Shown here piece after piece: positions 17,013 through 25,810 of a DNA stretch of 64,000 nucleotides (positions are counted from its first letter, which is position 1; the number at the start of each line of letters is the position of its first letter). Both the position numbers and the translations under genes were made by a program. The notes under the pieces were generated by a model, which worked only from the letters and a program-made list of their open reading frames with translations, made no database searches and had not been told where the DNA came from. The stretch is from Halobacillus litoralis. GTDB lineage: Bacteria > Bacillota > Bacilli > Bacillales > Halobacillaceae. Location of the stretch: contig NZ_JAIVKN010000004.1 in the NCBI RefSeq assembly GCF_020524025.1, forward strand, positions 310,001 through 374,000, in the 5' to 3' direction.

Positions 17013-17637
17013 ACTGTTGTCACTGAATGCTGGCCGTCCGGAAACTTATGAAACAGATAAAGGAGATTTGAAAAGTGCCTACAGAAAAAAGCCGTTAAAT
17101 GCTTCCACATACCTATCTTATTTAAACTTTGACGGGGATGAGCAGGCCGATAAAAAGAATCATGGTGGACGTGATAAAGCCGTGTGTCTTTATCCAGCCC
17201 AGCATTATCGCTACTGGGAGGAATATTATAATGTTCCTTTTTCTTTTCCAGCATTTGGAGAGAATTTGACTGTAGAGGGTATAGAAGAATCAGAGGTTCG
17301 CGTGGGGGACATCTACCAATTGGGAGATGCACTTCTTCAAATATCCGAACCCAGAAAGCCATGTTATATCATAGCTCGGACACATGGAATTGACGACTTC
17401 CCTGCCCAGGTTATTCAAAAAGGATACACAGGGTTTTATTTAAGAGTATTAAAAGAAGGAAATGTGAAACCGGGGGACTATCTGAATCTAGTTGAAGCTC
17501 ATCCAGATGGCGTGACTATAGAGGATGTCAATGATCTTCGGTATCATGATCGTGGGAATAAAAGAAAATTGGAGCGTGTTCTTGCGTTGGATGCGCTGGC
17601 TGAGGGACTTAAACAATCGTTACGTAAGCGTTTGTAG
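17002..17637 (+). CDS. MOSC domain-containing protein (YiiM-like)
   Basis: 211 residues. KNHGGRDKAVCLYPAQHY, AFGENLTVEG, VGDIYQLGDALLQISEPRKPC and a C-terminal helical extension match stand-alone MOSC proteins (YiiM/YflK type), where the conserved Cys in PRKPC is the presumed molybdenum or sulfur-carrying residue. The ATG at 17002 overlaps the upstream stop by 11 bp. Such proteins handle sulfur or the Moco ligand in detoxifying N-hydroxylated compounds; the precise substrate is unknown. Confidence 0.85.
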   Translation: MKYKLLSLNAGRPETYETDKGDLKSAYRKKPLNASTYLSYLNFDGDEQADKKNHGGRDKAVCLYPAQHYRYWEEYYNVPFSFPAFGENLTVEGIEESEVRVGDIYQLGDALLQISEPRKPCYIIARTHGIDDFPAQVIQKGYTGFYLRVLKEGNVKPGDYLNLVEAHPDGVTIEDVNDLRYHDRGNKRKLERVLALDALAEGLKQSLRKRL

Positions 17638-17863
17638 AGATGAGGAACTTACGAGTCCTTTATCAATAAGAACGGTAGAGGTGCTGCGGGTCATGCTGAC
17701 ATTAATTTAGGAAGGCTCAAAGAGAACGTGGAAGAACCGATATAAGCGAATTCAAGATGTGTTTATTCAGCCTGAAGCTGAAGCAGGCAGATTTATTTTT
17801 TGTCTCCTGCTTAAAGCTGTGCATTTGTGCCAGGACAAGAATATGAATGAAGGAGCGATTGGT

Positions 17864-18235
17864 ATGGATTATGGTCACTTGATTGAGGAAAAGATCAAAA
17901 AATCCATGGAGCGTGGGGATTTTGATAACCTTCCAGGTAAAGGAAAACCGCTGCCGAAGGATGAATTCGCTCATCTCCCACCTGATCTGAGAAACAGCTA
18001 CCGTATCTTGAAAAATGCAAACATGCTCCCTGAGGAAATGATACTAAAGAAAAGGATTGTTGAGTTAGAGGAGCTGCTCGCAGGGATTAAAGATCCAGAG
18101 CTTTCAGCTGATTTTAAAAAAGAATTAAGTGAGAAGAAAATCCGTTATGATGTAATGATGGAAAAAAGAAAGGGAAGCCAGTCAGGGGCTTACCGGCAAT
18201 ATCAAAGAAAAATAGACCGTCGGTTCGGTTTTTAA
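17864..18235 (+). CDS. DUF1992 domain protein (DnaJ-C28-like)
   Basis: 123 residues. IEEKIKKSMERGDFDNLPGK followed by GKPLPKDEFAHLPPDLRNSY is the signature of DUF1992, found at the C-terminus of eukaryotic DNAJC28 and as stand-alone bacterial proteins. The ATG at 17864 is chosen for GAAGGAG eight bases upstream. Helical and charged. Function unknown. The 17638-17863 stretch before it shows no gene I can support. Confidence 0.85.
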   Translation: MDYGHLIEEKIKKSMERGDFDNLPGKGKPLPKDEFAHLPPDLRNSYRILKNANMLPEEMILKKRIVELEELLAGIKDPELSADFKKELSEKKIRYDVMMEKRKGSQSGAYRQYQRKIDRRFGF

Positions 18236-18299
18236 TCTACGTTCCTCCCAATGAGTGTAAGCAACGGTCAGGATTCTTTTGGCTGCAAGTATATTTTTG

Positions 18300-18333
18300 T
18301 AAAAAGGTCTGTCCAGTAGGACAGACCTTTTTA
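18300..18333 (+). terminator. Intrinsic terminator
   Basis: AAAAGGTCTGTCC pairs with GGACAGACCTTTT around loop AGTA, followed by T residues; serves the DUF1992 gene. Confidence 0.85.
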
Positions 18334-18555
18334 TGTCTGTCTCTGTAAAAACCTGTTGTTGATTCTTTAACTGCTCCATTTCAGCTTCCTTCTATGGAGC
18401 AGTCGAAGCTGAAGCATTATCTCGAGCAGACCTTCAACAATCCTGCTCTTTTCACTAACAAACGTGATATAAAATACAACACTAAGCTTTAACAGAACCT
18501 TATGTTTAGGAAGTCATAGAAGGGAAAGATAATATAAACAGAGGAGGGGATGATT

Positions 18556-19221
18556 GTGTGTGGAAGATACACTCTGCTTGCCGATGAGACTGAAATATTA
18601 AAAGAGTTTGGGATATCCCGCTCTATTGATGGATATGAACCCCGGTATAATATAGCTCCAGGTCAGCAAGTTCTTGCCGTCATTCATGACGGTAAGGAGA
18701 AGAGAGCCGGATATATGAGATGGGGACTCGTCCCATCATGGTCCAAAGACCCTAAAATTGGGTACAAAATGATTAATGCAAGAAGTGAAACAGCAGATGA
18801 GAAACCGAGTTATAAACGGCTGATGTCACAAAAACGCTGCCTCATTGCAGCCGACAGTTTTTATGAGTGGAAAAAGAGTACATCAGGAAAGCGTGCTGTC
18901 CGTATTCAAGCAGAGGGGCGCTCATTATTTGCTTTTGCAGGTCTTTGGGATCAATGGAATGGGGAAGAGGGTTCTCTATACACTTGTACTATTCTGACTC
19001 AACCCGCCAATGATTTTATGAAACCAATTCATCATCGAATGCCTGTCATTCTGCCAAAAGAAGAGCAGGATCAATGGATAGAGCCGGTGAAAAAGAATCC
19101 TTCTGAAGTGAGAAACTATCTTGAGGATATGAAGATGGACAATTTAGAGGCCTATGAGGTCAGTGACTACGTTAATTCAGCAAAGAATGAAGGACCGGAA
19201 TGTATCAAGGCTCTTACTTAA
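18556..19221 (+). CDS. SRAP domain abasic-site protein (HMCES/YedK family)
   Basis: 221 residues. The protein must expose cysteine 2 after Met removal, because that cysteine crosslinks to abasic sites in single-stranded DNA; starting at GTG 18556 gives Met-Cys-Gly-Arg-Tyr, with GGAGGGG seven bases upstream, so the in-frame ATG at 18550 is rejected. Other family residues are NIAPGQQVLAV, MINARSETADEKPSYK, CLIAADSFYEW (catalytic Glu) and HHRMPVIL (His). B. subtilis homologues are YoqW/YoaM. Role in shielding or repairing abasic sites, often with the SOS response. Confidence 0.92.
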   Translation: MCGRYTLLADETEILKEFGISRSIDGYEPRYNIAPGQQVLAVIHDGKEKRAGYMRWGLVPSWSKDPKIGYKMINARSETADEKPSYKRLMSQKRCLIAADSFYEWKKSTSGKRAVRIQAEGRSLFAFAGLWDQWNGEEGSLYTCTILTQPANDFMKPIHHRMPVILPKEEQDQWIEPVKKNPSEVRNYLEDMKMDNLEAYEVSDYVNSAKNEGPECIKALT

Positions 19222-19242
19222 GGTGTCATTCGTCTGGAAAAT

Positions 19243-19272
19243 AAAAGCCCACGGAATAATCCGTGGGCTTTT
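19243..19272. terminator. Bidirectional terminator
   Basis: AAAAGCCCACGG and CCGTGGGCTTTT pair around AATAAT between convergent genes. Confidence 0.85.
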
Positions 19273-19281
19273 GCTCCCTTA

Positions 19282-20670
19282 TTAACTAGCCTGTCGTTGT
19301 TCTTTTTCCTGTTGACGCTCTTTTTTGGCTACTTTCAGGAACTTGTTCGTTTCAGCAGCTACAACCCCTGAAAGGAGAAGAAGTCCGATTAAGTTCGGAA
19401 AGGCCATTAGACCGTTCATGACGTCTGCAAAAACCCAGACGGTATCCAGAGTTGATACAGACCCAATTAAAATGAAGGCCACAAAAACAATCTTATATAC
19501 ACCGATAAATCGTTGTTTTGTTAGGTATCCAAAACATTTCTCTCCATAGTACGACCAGCCAACAATTGTAGAAAAGGCGAAGAAAATTAAACCGATTGTA
19601 ACAACATAGGCCCCCATATCACCAAGGAAAATCTGGAATGAAGTAGAAGTCAAGTCTGCTCCATCCAACCCTCCCTGATACTGGTCAGCCATTACTATGG
19701 TTAAACCGGTCATTGTACAAACGATAATGGTATCAATAAATACTTGTGTCATGGATACAAGCGCCTGTCTGCCGGCATAATCCGTTCTTGCAGCAGCGGC
19801 AGCGATAGGAGCAGAGCCGAGGCCTGCTTCATTTGAGAATACTCCACGGGCGACACCATAACGTATAACAGTTCCTAATAGTCCACCACCTAAAGCACTG
19901 GCGGTAAACGCATCATTAAGAATCGTACCAAAGGCAGGGATGACCATGTCATAATTAAGGATTAGGATAATTAGAGCACCAATGACGTAAAAAAGGGCCA
20001 TAATAGGAACAAAAAAAGCTGTTACTTTTCCGATGCTCTTAATTCCGCCTAATAAAACCAAGCCGGCTAAGACAGTCAGAATTATTCCTGTTACCCACGT
20101 AGGGACACTGAACGTTCCCTGCATGACATCAGATACGGAGTTTGATTGGACCATGTTTCCAATACCAAAGGCTGCAACAGCGCCAAATAAAGCAAACAGT
20201 ACACCTAGAGGCTGACCCAGCCATTTCGTCTTAAGGCCGCGTGACAGATAATACATGGGACCGCCCGACATTTCGCCATTTTTTCCTTCAACCCGATATT
20301 TTACGGCAAGAACGGCTTCGGCATACTTGGTGGCCATGCCGAATACCGCAGTCACCCACATCCAGAACACAGCGCCGGGTCCACCTAAAACAACTGCTGT
20401 AGCAACACCGGCAATATTCCCTGTACCGATCGTTGCAGCGAGCGCCGTTGTGAGTGCTTGATAATGGGAGATATCCCCTTTCTCATTTTTCTTCTTCTTG
20501 CCTGGTTTAAAAGCCAGTTTCAGGGCGTAAGGCAGTGTCTTAAACTGCAGAAAACCAAGTCTCAAGGTTAAATATACCCCTGTCCCAACTAGTAAAGTCA
20601 GCAGCACAGGTCCCCATACAAGTCCACTTAAGTTACTTAAGAAACTATGTAGCGCACTTTGATCGTCCAT
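19282..20670 (-). CDS. Alanine/glycine:cation symporter (AGCS family)
   Basis: 462 residues, about ten membrane helices. ALTTALAATIGTGNIAGVATA is the AGCS signature near the N-terminus; YGVARGVFSNEAGLGSAPIA is the second conserved block. These Na+- or H+-coupled carriers take up alanine, glycine or glutamine (AlsT-like). GGAGGAA precedes the ATG at 20670. A polar, glutamine-rich C-terminal tail follows the last helix. Substrate within the family is not decidable from sequence alone. Confidence 0.9.
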   Translation of the reverse strand: MDDQSALHSFLSNLSGLVWGPVLLTLLVGTGVYLTLRLGFLQFKTLPYALKLAFKPGKKKKNEKGDISHYQALTTALAATIGTGNIAGVATAVVLGGPGAVFWMWVTAVFGMATKYAEAVLAVKYRVEGKNGEMSGGPMYYLSRGLKTKWLGQPLGVLFALFGAVAAFGIGNMVQSNSVSDVMQGTFSVPTWVTGIILTVLAGLVLLGGIKSIGKVTAFFVPIMALFYVIGALIILILNYDMVIPAFGTILNDAFTASALGGGLLGTVIRYGVARGVFSNEAGLGSAPIAAAAARTDYAGRQALVSMTQVFIDTIIVCTMTGLTIVMADQYQGGLDGADLTSTSFQIFLGDMGAYVVTIGLIFFAFSTIVGWSYYGEKCFGYLTKQRFIGVYKIVFVAFILIGSVSTLDTVWVFADVMNGLMAFPNLIGLLLLSGVVAAETNKFLKVAKKERQQEKEQRQAS

Positions 20671-20888
20671 CAAATTCCTCCTTATAAATATGTTATAAAT
20701 TGGTTCATATATAAAATATTCCGAAAATTTAAAACAAAAGTCAACCCATTTTTACGATCTCTTTGAAAATACGGTTGAATTCGACAAGAAAAGGGAAGAT
20801 ATTATGAGAACACTTCGGAAGATAGAAGGATTTTTTAGGATTTCATAGAAATACAACATATTAGCAATAATAAAATGGAGGAGTCGAC

Positions 20889-21356
20889 ATGATTCGTGTA
20901 CTGTTCGTATGTCTTGGGAATATATGCAGGTCTCCCATGGCTGAGGCTATATTCAGGGATTTAATTAAAAAGCAAAAGCTGGATGGGCAGATTACCGTTG
21001 ATTCAGCCGGTATCGGCCACTGGCATATAGGTTCTGATCCTCATGAGGGTACAAGGAAGGTGCTGGATGATCATAATGTTTCTTATGAGGGGATGGAAGC
21101 AAGGCAGGTTAAGGAGTCAGATTGGGATGACTTTGACTATTTGATTGCGATGGATGATAAAAACGTACAGGACTTAAATGGAATTAGGGAAAACAAGGAT
21201 GTCACTTTAAGCAGACTTATGGATTATGTTCCAAATGCAAAGGAAAAGGAAGTGCCTGATCCTTACTTTACAGGTAACTTTGATTACGTATATGAGTTGG
21301 TTCATGAAGGATGTACGCGTTTATTAGAAGAAATTAAACAAGACCATAAACTATGA
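20889..21356 (+). CDS. yfkJ: Low-molecular-weight protein tyrosine phosphatase
   Basis: 155 residues. VLFVCLGNICRSPMAEA holds the catalytic P-loop with Cys8, and VPDPYFTG the general-acid aspartate, both standard for LMW-PTPs. The following two genes match the B. subtilis yfkJ-yfkI-yfkH order, so I assign yfkJ by homology plus context. In B. subtilis YfkJ is linked to stress. GGAGGAG precedes the ATG; the stop overlaps the ribosome binding site of the next gene. Confidence 0.9.
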   Translation: MIRVLFVCLGNICRSPMAEAIFRDLIKKQKLDGQITVDSAGIGHWHIGSDPHEGTRKVLDDHNVSYEGMEARQVKESDWDDFDYLIAMDDKNVQDLNGIRENKDVTLSRLMDYVPNAKEKEVPDPYFTGNFDYVYELVHEGCTRLLEEIKQDHKL

Positions 21357-21367
21357 GGAGGATGAAT

Positions 21368-21697
21368 ATGGGACAGCAGAAATTATGGAAAGGTTTAGTA
21401 ATTGGAGCCGTTATCGGAGGTGTGGCTGCACTGCTTGATAAAGATACGCGCAGTTACGTAGGAGAAAAATCACGTCTCGCAGGGTCGAAATGCCAAGGCT
21501 ATGTTAAACACCCGTCAGAAGCAATCCACACATTAAGAGTCAATTATGAATCTTTTTCAAACCAAGTGAATAAAGGTGTCGAAGATTTACTCGAATTATT
21601 ACAAAAGGCTGAGAGTATGCTAAATAGAGTAGGAGAAATCAATCAAGAAGTGAAGCAGCAGCTTGAAGCTGTAGATGATTCTAAAGAAGCTTCTTGA
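21368..21697 (+). CDS. yfkI: YtxH-type membrane-associated stress protein (YfkI-like)
   Basis: 109 residues: a short glycine-rich hydrophobic segment (GLVIGAVIGGVAALLD) near the N-terminus followed by a long amphipathic helical region, the YtxH-like layout. The start is 21368 because GAGGAGG sits six bases before it; the in-frame ATGs at 21353 and 21362 are too close to that site. Assignment as yfkI rests on its position between yfkJ and yfkH. Function unknown. Confidence 0.7.
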   Translation: MGQQKLWKGLVIGAVIGGVAALLDKDTRSYVGEKSRLAGSKCQGYVKHPSEAIHTLRVNYESFSNQVNKGVEDLLELLQKAESMLNRVGEINQEVKQQLEAVDDSKEAS

Positions 21698-21720
21698 TAC
21701 TCAAGAGGTGAGGGAATATC

Positions 21721-22551
21721 GTGAAAGTCATCAAGAATTTTGGCAAGGAGCTGTTCACACGATTTGGAGAAGATGATGTCGGGGGAATGGCTGCTCAACT
21801 TGCCTACTTTTTTTTACTATCTTTGTTTCCGTTTATGATATTCCTGCTGACACTGCTTGGATATTTACATATTGATGAGGGACGTGTTCTTGCTTTTGTG
21901 AGTACCTATGCTCCGCCCGAGACATTTGATATGATCACTGAAAACGTCTCATCTTTATTAAGCAGTGAAAATGGAAGCCTGCTTTCCATCGGTCTTGTAG
22001 GGACTCTATGGGCAGCTTCTAATGGCGTTAATGCCATTATGCACGCATTCAATCGCGCTCATAATGTAGAAGAAAACCGGCCGTTTCTTGTTTCAAGACT
22101 GATCGCTATTGTATTAACAGTAGCCATGGTCCTTGTTATCGGTGTAGCCTTTCTGCTTCCAGTAGCAGGACATACCATTGGCGTTCATTTGTTTTCCTAT
22201 TTTGGTTTATCGGAAAGCTTTCTTTCTATCTGGGAAGGAATTCGCTGGGTCATTTCCTCTGTTATTTTTTTCATGGTTCTGTCTTTCCTTTATGTCACAG
22301 CTCCCAATAAGCGATTGAAGTACAAGGATACTGTCGCAGGAGCGGTTTTTGCCACTGTCAGCTGGCAGCTGGTATCACTTCTGTTCTCTTTTTATGTCAG
22401 TAATATAGGGAATTTCTCGGCTATGTACGGAAGCCTGGGCGGGGTAATCATACTTATGATTTGGTTTTATTTATCGGGAGTTGTGATCATTCTCGGAGGA
22501 GAAATAAATGCTATGATTCATCACCGACGAAAAAAAGATACCTGGGGGTGA
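21721..22551 (+). CDS. yfkH: YihY/BrkB family membrane protein (YfkH-like)
   Basis: 276 residues, six membrane helices. DDVGGMAAQLAYFFLLSLFPFMIF is the family opening; WAASNGVNAIMHAFN and MYGSLGGVIILMIWFYLSG follow. Formerly annotated as RNase BN, but the family is now regarded as integral membrane proteins of unknown transport function. Start is GTG at 21721 with GAGGTGAGGG upstream. Third gene of the yfkJIH cluster. Confidence 0.88.
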   Translation: MKVIKNFGKELFTRFGEDDVGGMAAQLAYFFLLSLFPFMIFLLTLLGYLHIDEGRVLAFVSTYAPPETFDMITENVSSLLSSENGSLLSIGLVGTLWAASNGVNAIMHAFNRAHNVEENRPFLVSRLIAIVLTVAMVLVIGVAFLLPVAGHTIGVHLFSYFGLSESFLSIWEGIRWVISSVIFFMVLSFLYVTAPNKRLKYKDTVAGAVFATVSWQLVSLLFSFYVSNIGNFSAMYGSLGGVIILMIWFYLSGVVIILGGEINAMIHHRRKKDTWG

Positions 22552-22632
22552 AAGAATAGGAGGAAGCCGCCAAGGTAGGTGTGGAAAACCAAGCACTTTA
22601 ATCGCAGATAATCATTTGGAATAAAAACAAAT

Positions 22633-22671
22633 AAAGAGAGGGGGGCCGTTCTCTTCGGCCCCCTCTCTTTA
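22633..22671 (+). terminator. Terminator of the yfkJIH operon
   Basis: AAAGAGA-GGGGG-CCG pairs with CGG-CCCCC-TCTCTTT (one bulged G) and is followed by a T-poor but AT-rich tail. Confidence 0.75.
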
Positions 22672-22776
22672 TTAATTAACTTATGATGTGAATCATGGAG
22701 TATTTTATGCAGACAAACGGGCGGTGCCGCTAAGATACCTGGTTTTACATGACAGGATTTGGAGAGAAAAATCTTG

Positions 22777-24690
22777 TTATTTTAATAGGCGCAGACCGTT
22801 CAAAATAACAAGAATCGTGCTTCCTTCATGACCAATAACTCCTAAAGGAAGATCGAGCCATTGAAGAAAGTTACTGATAATTAACAGCATGATGACACTA
22901 ATTGAAAAAATTACATTTTGTTTGATAATTCGATTCATACGTTTAGATAAGTGCATGGCATCACCAATCTTTGGTAAATCGTTTTTCATTAGCACAACAT
23001 CTGCTGTTTCCAGTGCCACATCCGTTCCTTCCCCCATCGCCACACCAACATCAGCTTCTGCCAGTGCAGGTGCGTCATTAATCCCGTCTCCGACCATCCC
23101 GACATGAGAGAAATGTTTTTTGAGGTGCTTCATTTCTTTAAGTTTCTGATCTGGAAGACAATTGGAAATGTACTGGTCTAATCCTGCTTCTTCAGCGATA
23201 GCCTGCGCTGTTGTTTCATTATCACCGGTCAGCATAATTGTGTAGATCCCTTTATCTTTAAGCGACTGAATCGCCTGTTTGGCTTCTTCACGAACGGTAT
23301 CTTTTAAAGCGAATAGACCAACTACTTCATTTTCTTTTTTTACAAAAATAACGGTCTTACCTTCTGATGCCAGCTGCTTAAACAGCTCATCCTTAAACGA
23401 ATAGCTTTCCTTTTCCCCTATAAACTCAGATTTCCCAATTTTCCAAACCTCACCTTTATAGGTACCAATGACACCATTTCCACTTTCGTTTTTCACAGAA
23501 TCCACAGGGGACGCGTGGATGCCCTTATGATCTGCATATCGAACGACCGCCTGAGCTAAGGGATGGTTTGACTGCTGCTCTATGGACGAGACGACAGACA
23601 AAACAAGCGTTTCTTCCTCTTTATTGGCCGTGACAAAATCAGTAACCTTCGGAAGACCTTTGGTCAATGTTCCTGTTTTATCGAATGCAAACGCTTTGAT
23701 ATGAGAGAGATGCTCAACATGAACGCCGCCTTTGAATAGTATCCCTTGTTTCGCACCATTAGTAATAGCGGATAAAGTGGCTGGCATAATAGAAGCGACA
23801 AGCGCACATGGAGAAGCAACAACTAAGAGAATCATGGCTCGATAGATAGTCTCCATCCAGCTCCATCCAAACACGAAGTGAGGAAGAAAGAGCATTATGG
23901 CAACGACGATGAGGACAGTTTTTACATAAGTGCTCTCAAATCGTTCGATAAAAAGCTGGGAAGGTGATTTCTCACTTTGTGCATTCTGTACCATTTTTAT
24001 GATTTTCTGGAATAATGTATCGGTTGATTTCTTTGTAACTGAGATTACTAAACTTCCATCGATATTCATGGTGCCGGCAAATACTTCTGTGTGTTGATCT
24101 TTAGTGATGGGAATGGACTCGCCTGTGATCGTGCTCTCATCAATAGAAGAGGTTCCTTTAATAATGACTCCATCTGCTGGTATACGTTCTCCAGCTTTTA
24201 TTAGAACATGATCCCCTATATTTAAGTGTTCGACTGAAATCCATTCATAATCATTTTCAACGACTAGAAGAGCTTTTTCTGGCTGAAGATTCATTAACGA
24301 AGAGATTTCTTTATGGCTTTTATTCATCGTATAAGTTTCTAAAGCTCCGCTCAATGAAAAAATGAATATAAGGATAGCTCCTTCTGTCCAATATCCTATG
24401 GAAGCCGATCCAATAGCAGCAAGAATCATGAGCAGTTCCACATTAAGGGACTTTTCTTTAATTGTTTCCTCTAATCCTTCTTTGGCTTTAGCAAATCCAC
24501 CAATCACAAATGCAGTCACATATAGTGAAATGTAAATAGGGGGAGACCATTGGCTTTCTCCAACCCAAGCAAAGACTATAAGAATTCCGCTGATTATAGC
24601 TGCTGTCAGTTCTGCATGTTCCTTGAATGCTGAAAGTTTACTTGGTAATTTAAACCACTTAAAGAAAAGGAGCACCCGTGTAGTATTCAT
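22777..24690 (-). CDS. pfeT: P1B-4-type metal ATPase, PfeT/ZosA-like iron (zinc) pump
   Basis: 637 residues without an N-terminal heavy-metal-binding domain. ASPCALVAS (SPC motif in helix 4), DKTGTLTKG (phosphorylated Asp), MLTGDNETTA, GDGINDAPALA and HEGSTILVILNGLRLL (P1B-4 helix 6 signature) are all visible. The same length and lack of an HMA domain fit B. subtilis PfeT (earlier ZosA/YkvW), a ferrous-iron efflux pump induced by peroxide. A PerR box and a Fur-like box lie upstream. The ATG at 24690 is preferred over 24702, which overlaps GAGGAG. Confidence 0.88.
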   Translation of the reverse strand: MNTTRVLLFFKWFKLPSKLSAFKEHAELTAAIISGILIVFAWVGESQWSPPIYISLYVTAFVIGGFAKAKEGLEETIKEKSLNVELLMILAAIGSASIGYWTEGAILIFIFSLSGALETYTMNKSHKEISSLMNLQPEKALLVVENDYEWISVEHLNIGDHVLIKAGERIPADGVIIKGTSSIDESTITGESIPITKDQHTEVFAGTMNIDGSLVISVTKKSTDTLFQKIIKMVQNAQSEKSPSQLFIERFESTYVKTVLIVVAIMLFLPHFVFGWSWMETIYRAMILLVVASPCALVASIMPATLSAITNGAKQGILFKGGVHVEHLSHIKAFAFDKTGTLTKGLPKVTDFVTANKEEETLVLSVVSSIEQQSNHPLAQAVVRYADHKGIHASPVDSVKNESGNGVIGTYKGEVWKIGKSEFIGEKESYSFKDELFKQLASEGKTVIFVKKENEVVGLFALKDTVREEAKQAIQSLKDKGIYTIMLTGDNETTAQAIAEEAGLDQYISNCLPDQKLKEMKHLKKHFSHVGMVGDGINDAPALAEADVGVAMGEGTDVALETADVVLMKNDLPKIGDAMHLSKRMNRIIKQNVIFSISVIMLLIISNFLQWLDLPLGVIGHEGSTILVILNGLRLLK

Positions 24691-24716
24691 TCCTATTCTC
24701 ATCTCCTCGATTTAAT

Positions 24717-24731
24717 TGATAATAATTTTCA
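24717..24731. promoter_or_regulatory. Fur-box-like operator upstream of pfeT
   Basis: TGATAAT-A-ATTTTCA differs at one position from the 7-1-7 Fur box TGATAATNATTATCA; it lies 27 bp before the start codon. Confidence 0.55.
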
Positions 24732-24758
24732 CTTAAGAGGCTTGGTAGCTTCTTTTAT

Positions 24759-24773
24759 TTATAATTATTATAA
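24759..24773. promoter_or_regulatory. PerR box upstream of pfeT
   Basis: TTATAAT-T-ATTATAA matches the PerR operator consensus exactly and is 69 bp upstream of the start. PerR represses in the absence of peroxide. Confidence 0.8.
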
Positions 24774-24921
24774 TTTAATATATGTTATTATCATACCATA
24801 AAGATGTGAAAAAGCCAGAACAAAGTCAATGGAATATTAAATTTACGCAGGATAGTTGATATAACAGGTGTCAAGTTGCTATATTAAACAGGTATGAAAA
24901 AATGAAAGGTGGAAACAACAC

Positions 24922-25800
24922 ATGCGTAAAGTTCTTATACTTATGTTTATGCTCTTGCTTTCTCTTCTGCTTGCAGCTTGTGGAACAAGTGAAAGTAATG
25001 AGGAGAGCAGTTCTAATAATGAAAGTACAGAAGCTTCTGACAACACATGGAGCGAAATTGAAGAGGAAGGGGAAATTGTTGTAGGAACCTCTGGTACACT
25101 GGCTCCAACATCGTATTACCCTGAAGGTTCTGACGAGCTTACAGGTTATGACGTTGAAGTAATGAGAGAAGTTGCTGAAAGGCTTGACCTTGATATTAAA
25201 TTTGAGGAGTATGGGACAGATGCTTTGCTTCCTGCCTTGAACAGCGGTCGAATTGATGCTGTTGTGAATGATATTGAAATTACCAAAGACCGTAAGGAAC
25301 AGTTCGCTTTTAGTGAGCCTTACAAATACTCATATGCAACAATGATTGTCCGTGAATCTGACCTATCAGGAATTGAGACGTTAGAAGACGTAGAAGGTAA
25401 AGTTCACGCCGGTGGTGCAGCAACTGTACACACGCAGATTGCAGAATTTCTTGGAGCTGCCGAAACAAAAACGTTTAATGCAACCAATGATGTTTATTTA
25501 AAAGCAGTTGAAGGTGGAAAAGTCGATTTCATCATTAATGATTACTATTTACAGTCTTCTGCCTTAAAAGCGAACTCAAATATTGACGTTAAGCTTCATC
25601 CTGATTTGAAGTTCCACCAGACAAATACCGCCGTTGTATTACCAAAAGATGCCGGAACAATGCAGGATAAAATAAACGAAGTCCTTCAGCAGATGCGCGA
25701 AGAAGGCGTGTTGACGGAGTTGTCCGAGAAGTTCTTTGAAGGAAGAGACGCTTCTAAGGAACCGGAAAACGTAAAAGAAATTGAAGGACTGGATCTATAA
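24922..25800 (+). CDS. Amino-acid ABC transporter substrate-binding lipoprotein
   Basis: 292 residues. A lipoprotein signal peptide ends in LLLAACGTS (lipobox, Cys about residue 20) followed by a Ser/Asn/Glu-rich linker. The domain starting GEIVVGTSGTLAPTSYY, with LTGYDVEVMREVAERL and AVVNDIEITKDRKEQFAFSEPY, is a family 3 solute-binding protein typical of polar amino acid or cystine uptake. AAAGGTGG precedes the ATG. The permease follows 10 bp later. Confidence 0.9.
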   Translation: MRKVLILMFMLLLSLLLAACGTSESNEESSSNNESTEASDNTWSEIEEEGEIVVGTSGTLAPTSYYPEGSDELTGYDVEVMREVAERLDLDIKFEEYGTDALLPALNSGRIDAVVNDIEITKDRKEQFAFSEPYKYSYATMIVRESDLSGIETLEDVEGKVHAGGAATVHTQIAEFLGAAETKTFNATNDVYLKAVEGGKVDFIINDYYLQSSALKANSNIDVKLHPDLKFHQTNTAVVLPKDAGTMQDKINEVLQQMREEGVLTELSEKFFEGRDASKEPENVKEIEGLDL

Positions 25801-25810
25801 GGAGCTTGTT

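Noticed and set aside
18380-18413. TTCAGCTTC/GAAGCTGAA inverted repeat
   Set aside because: Nine-base arms with a 16-base loop in an otherwise plain intergenic region; no T-run and no clear link to a gene.
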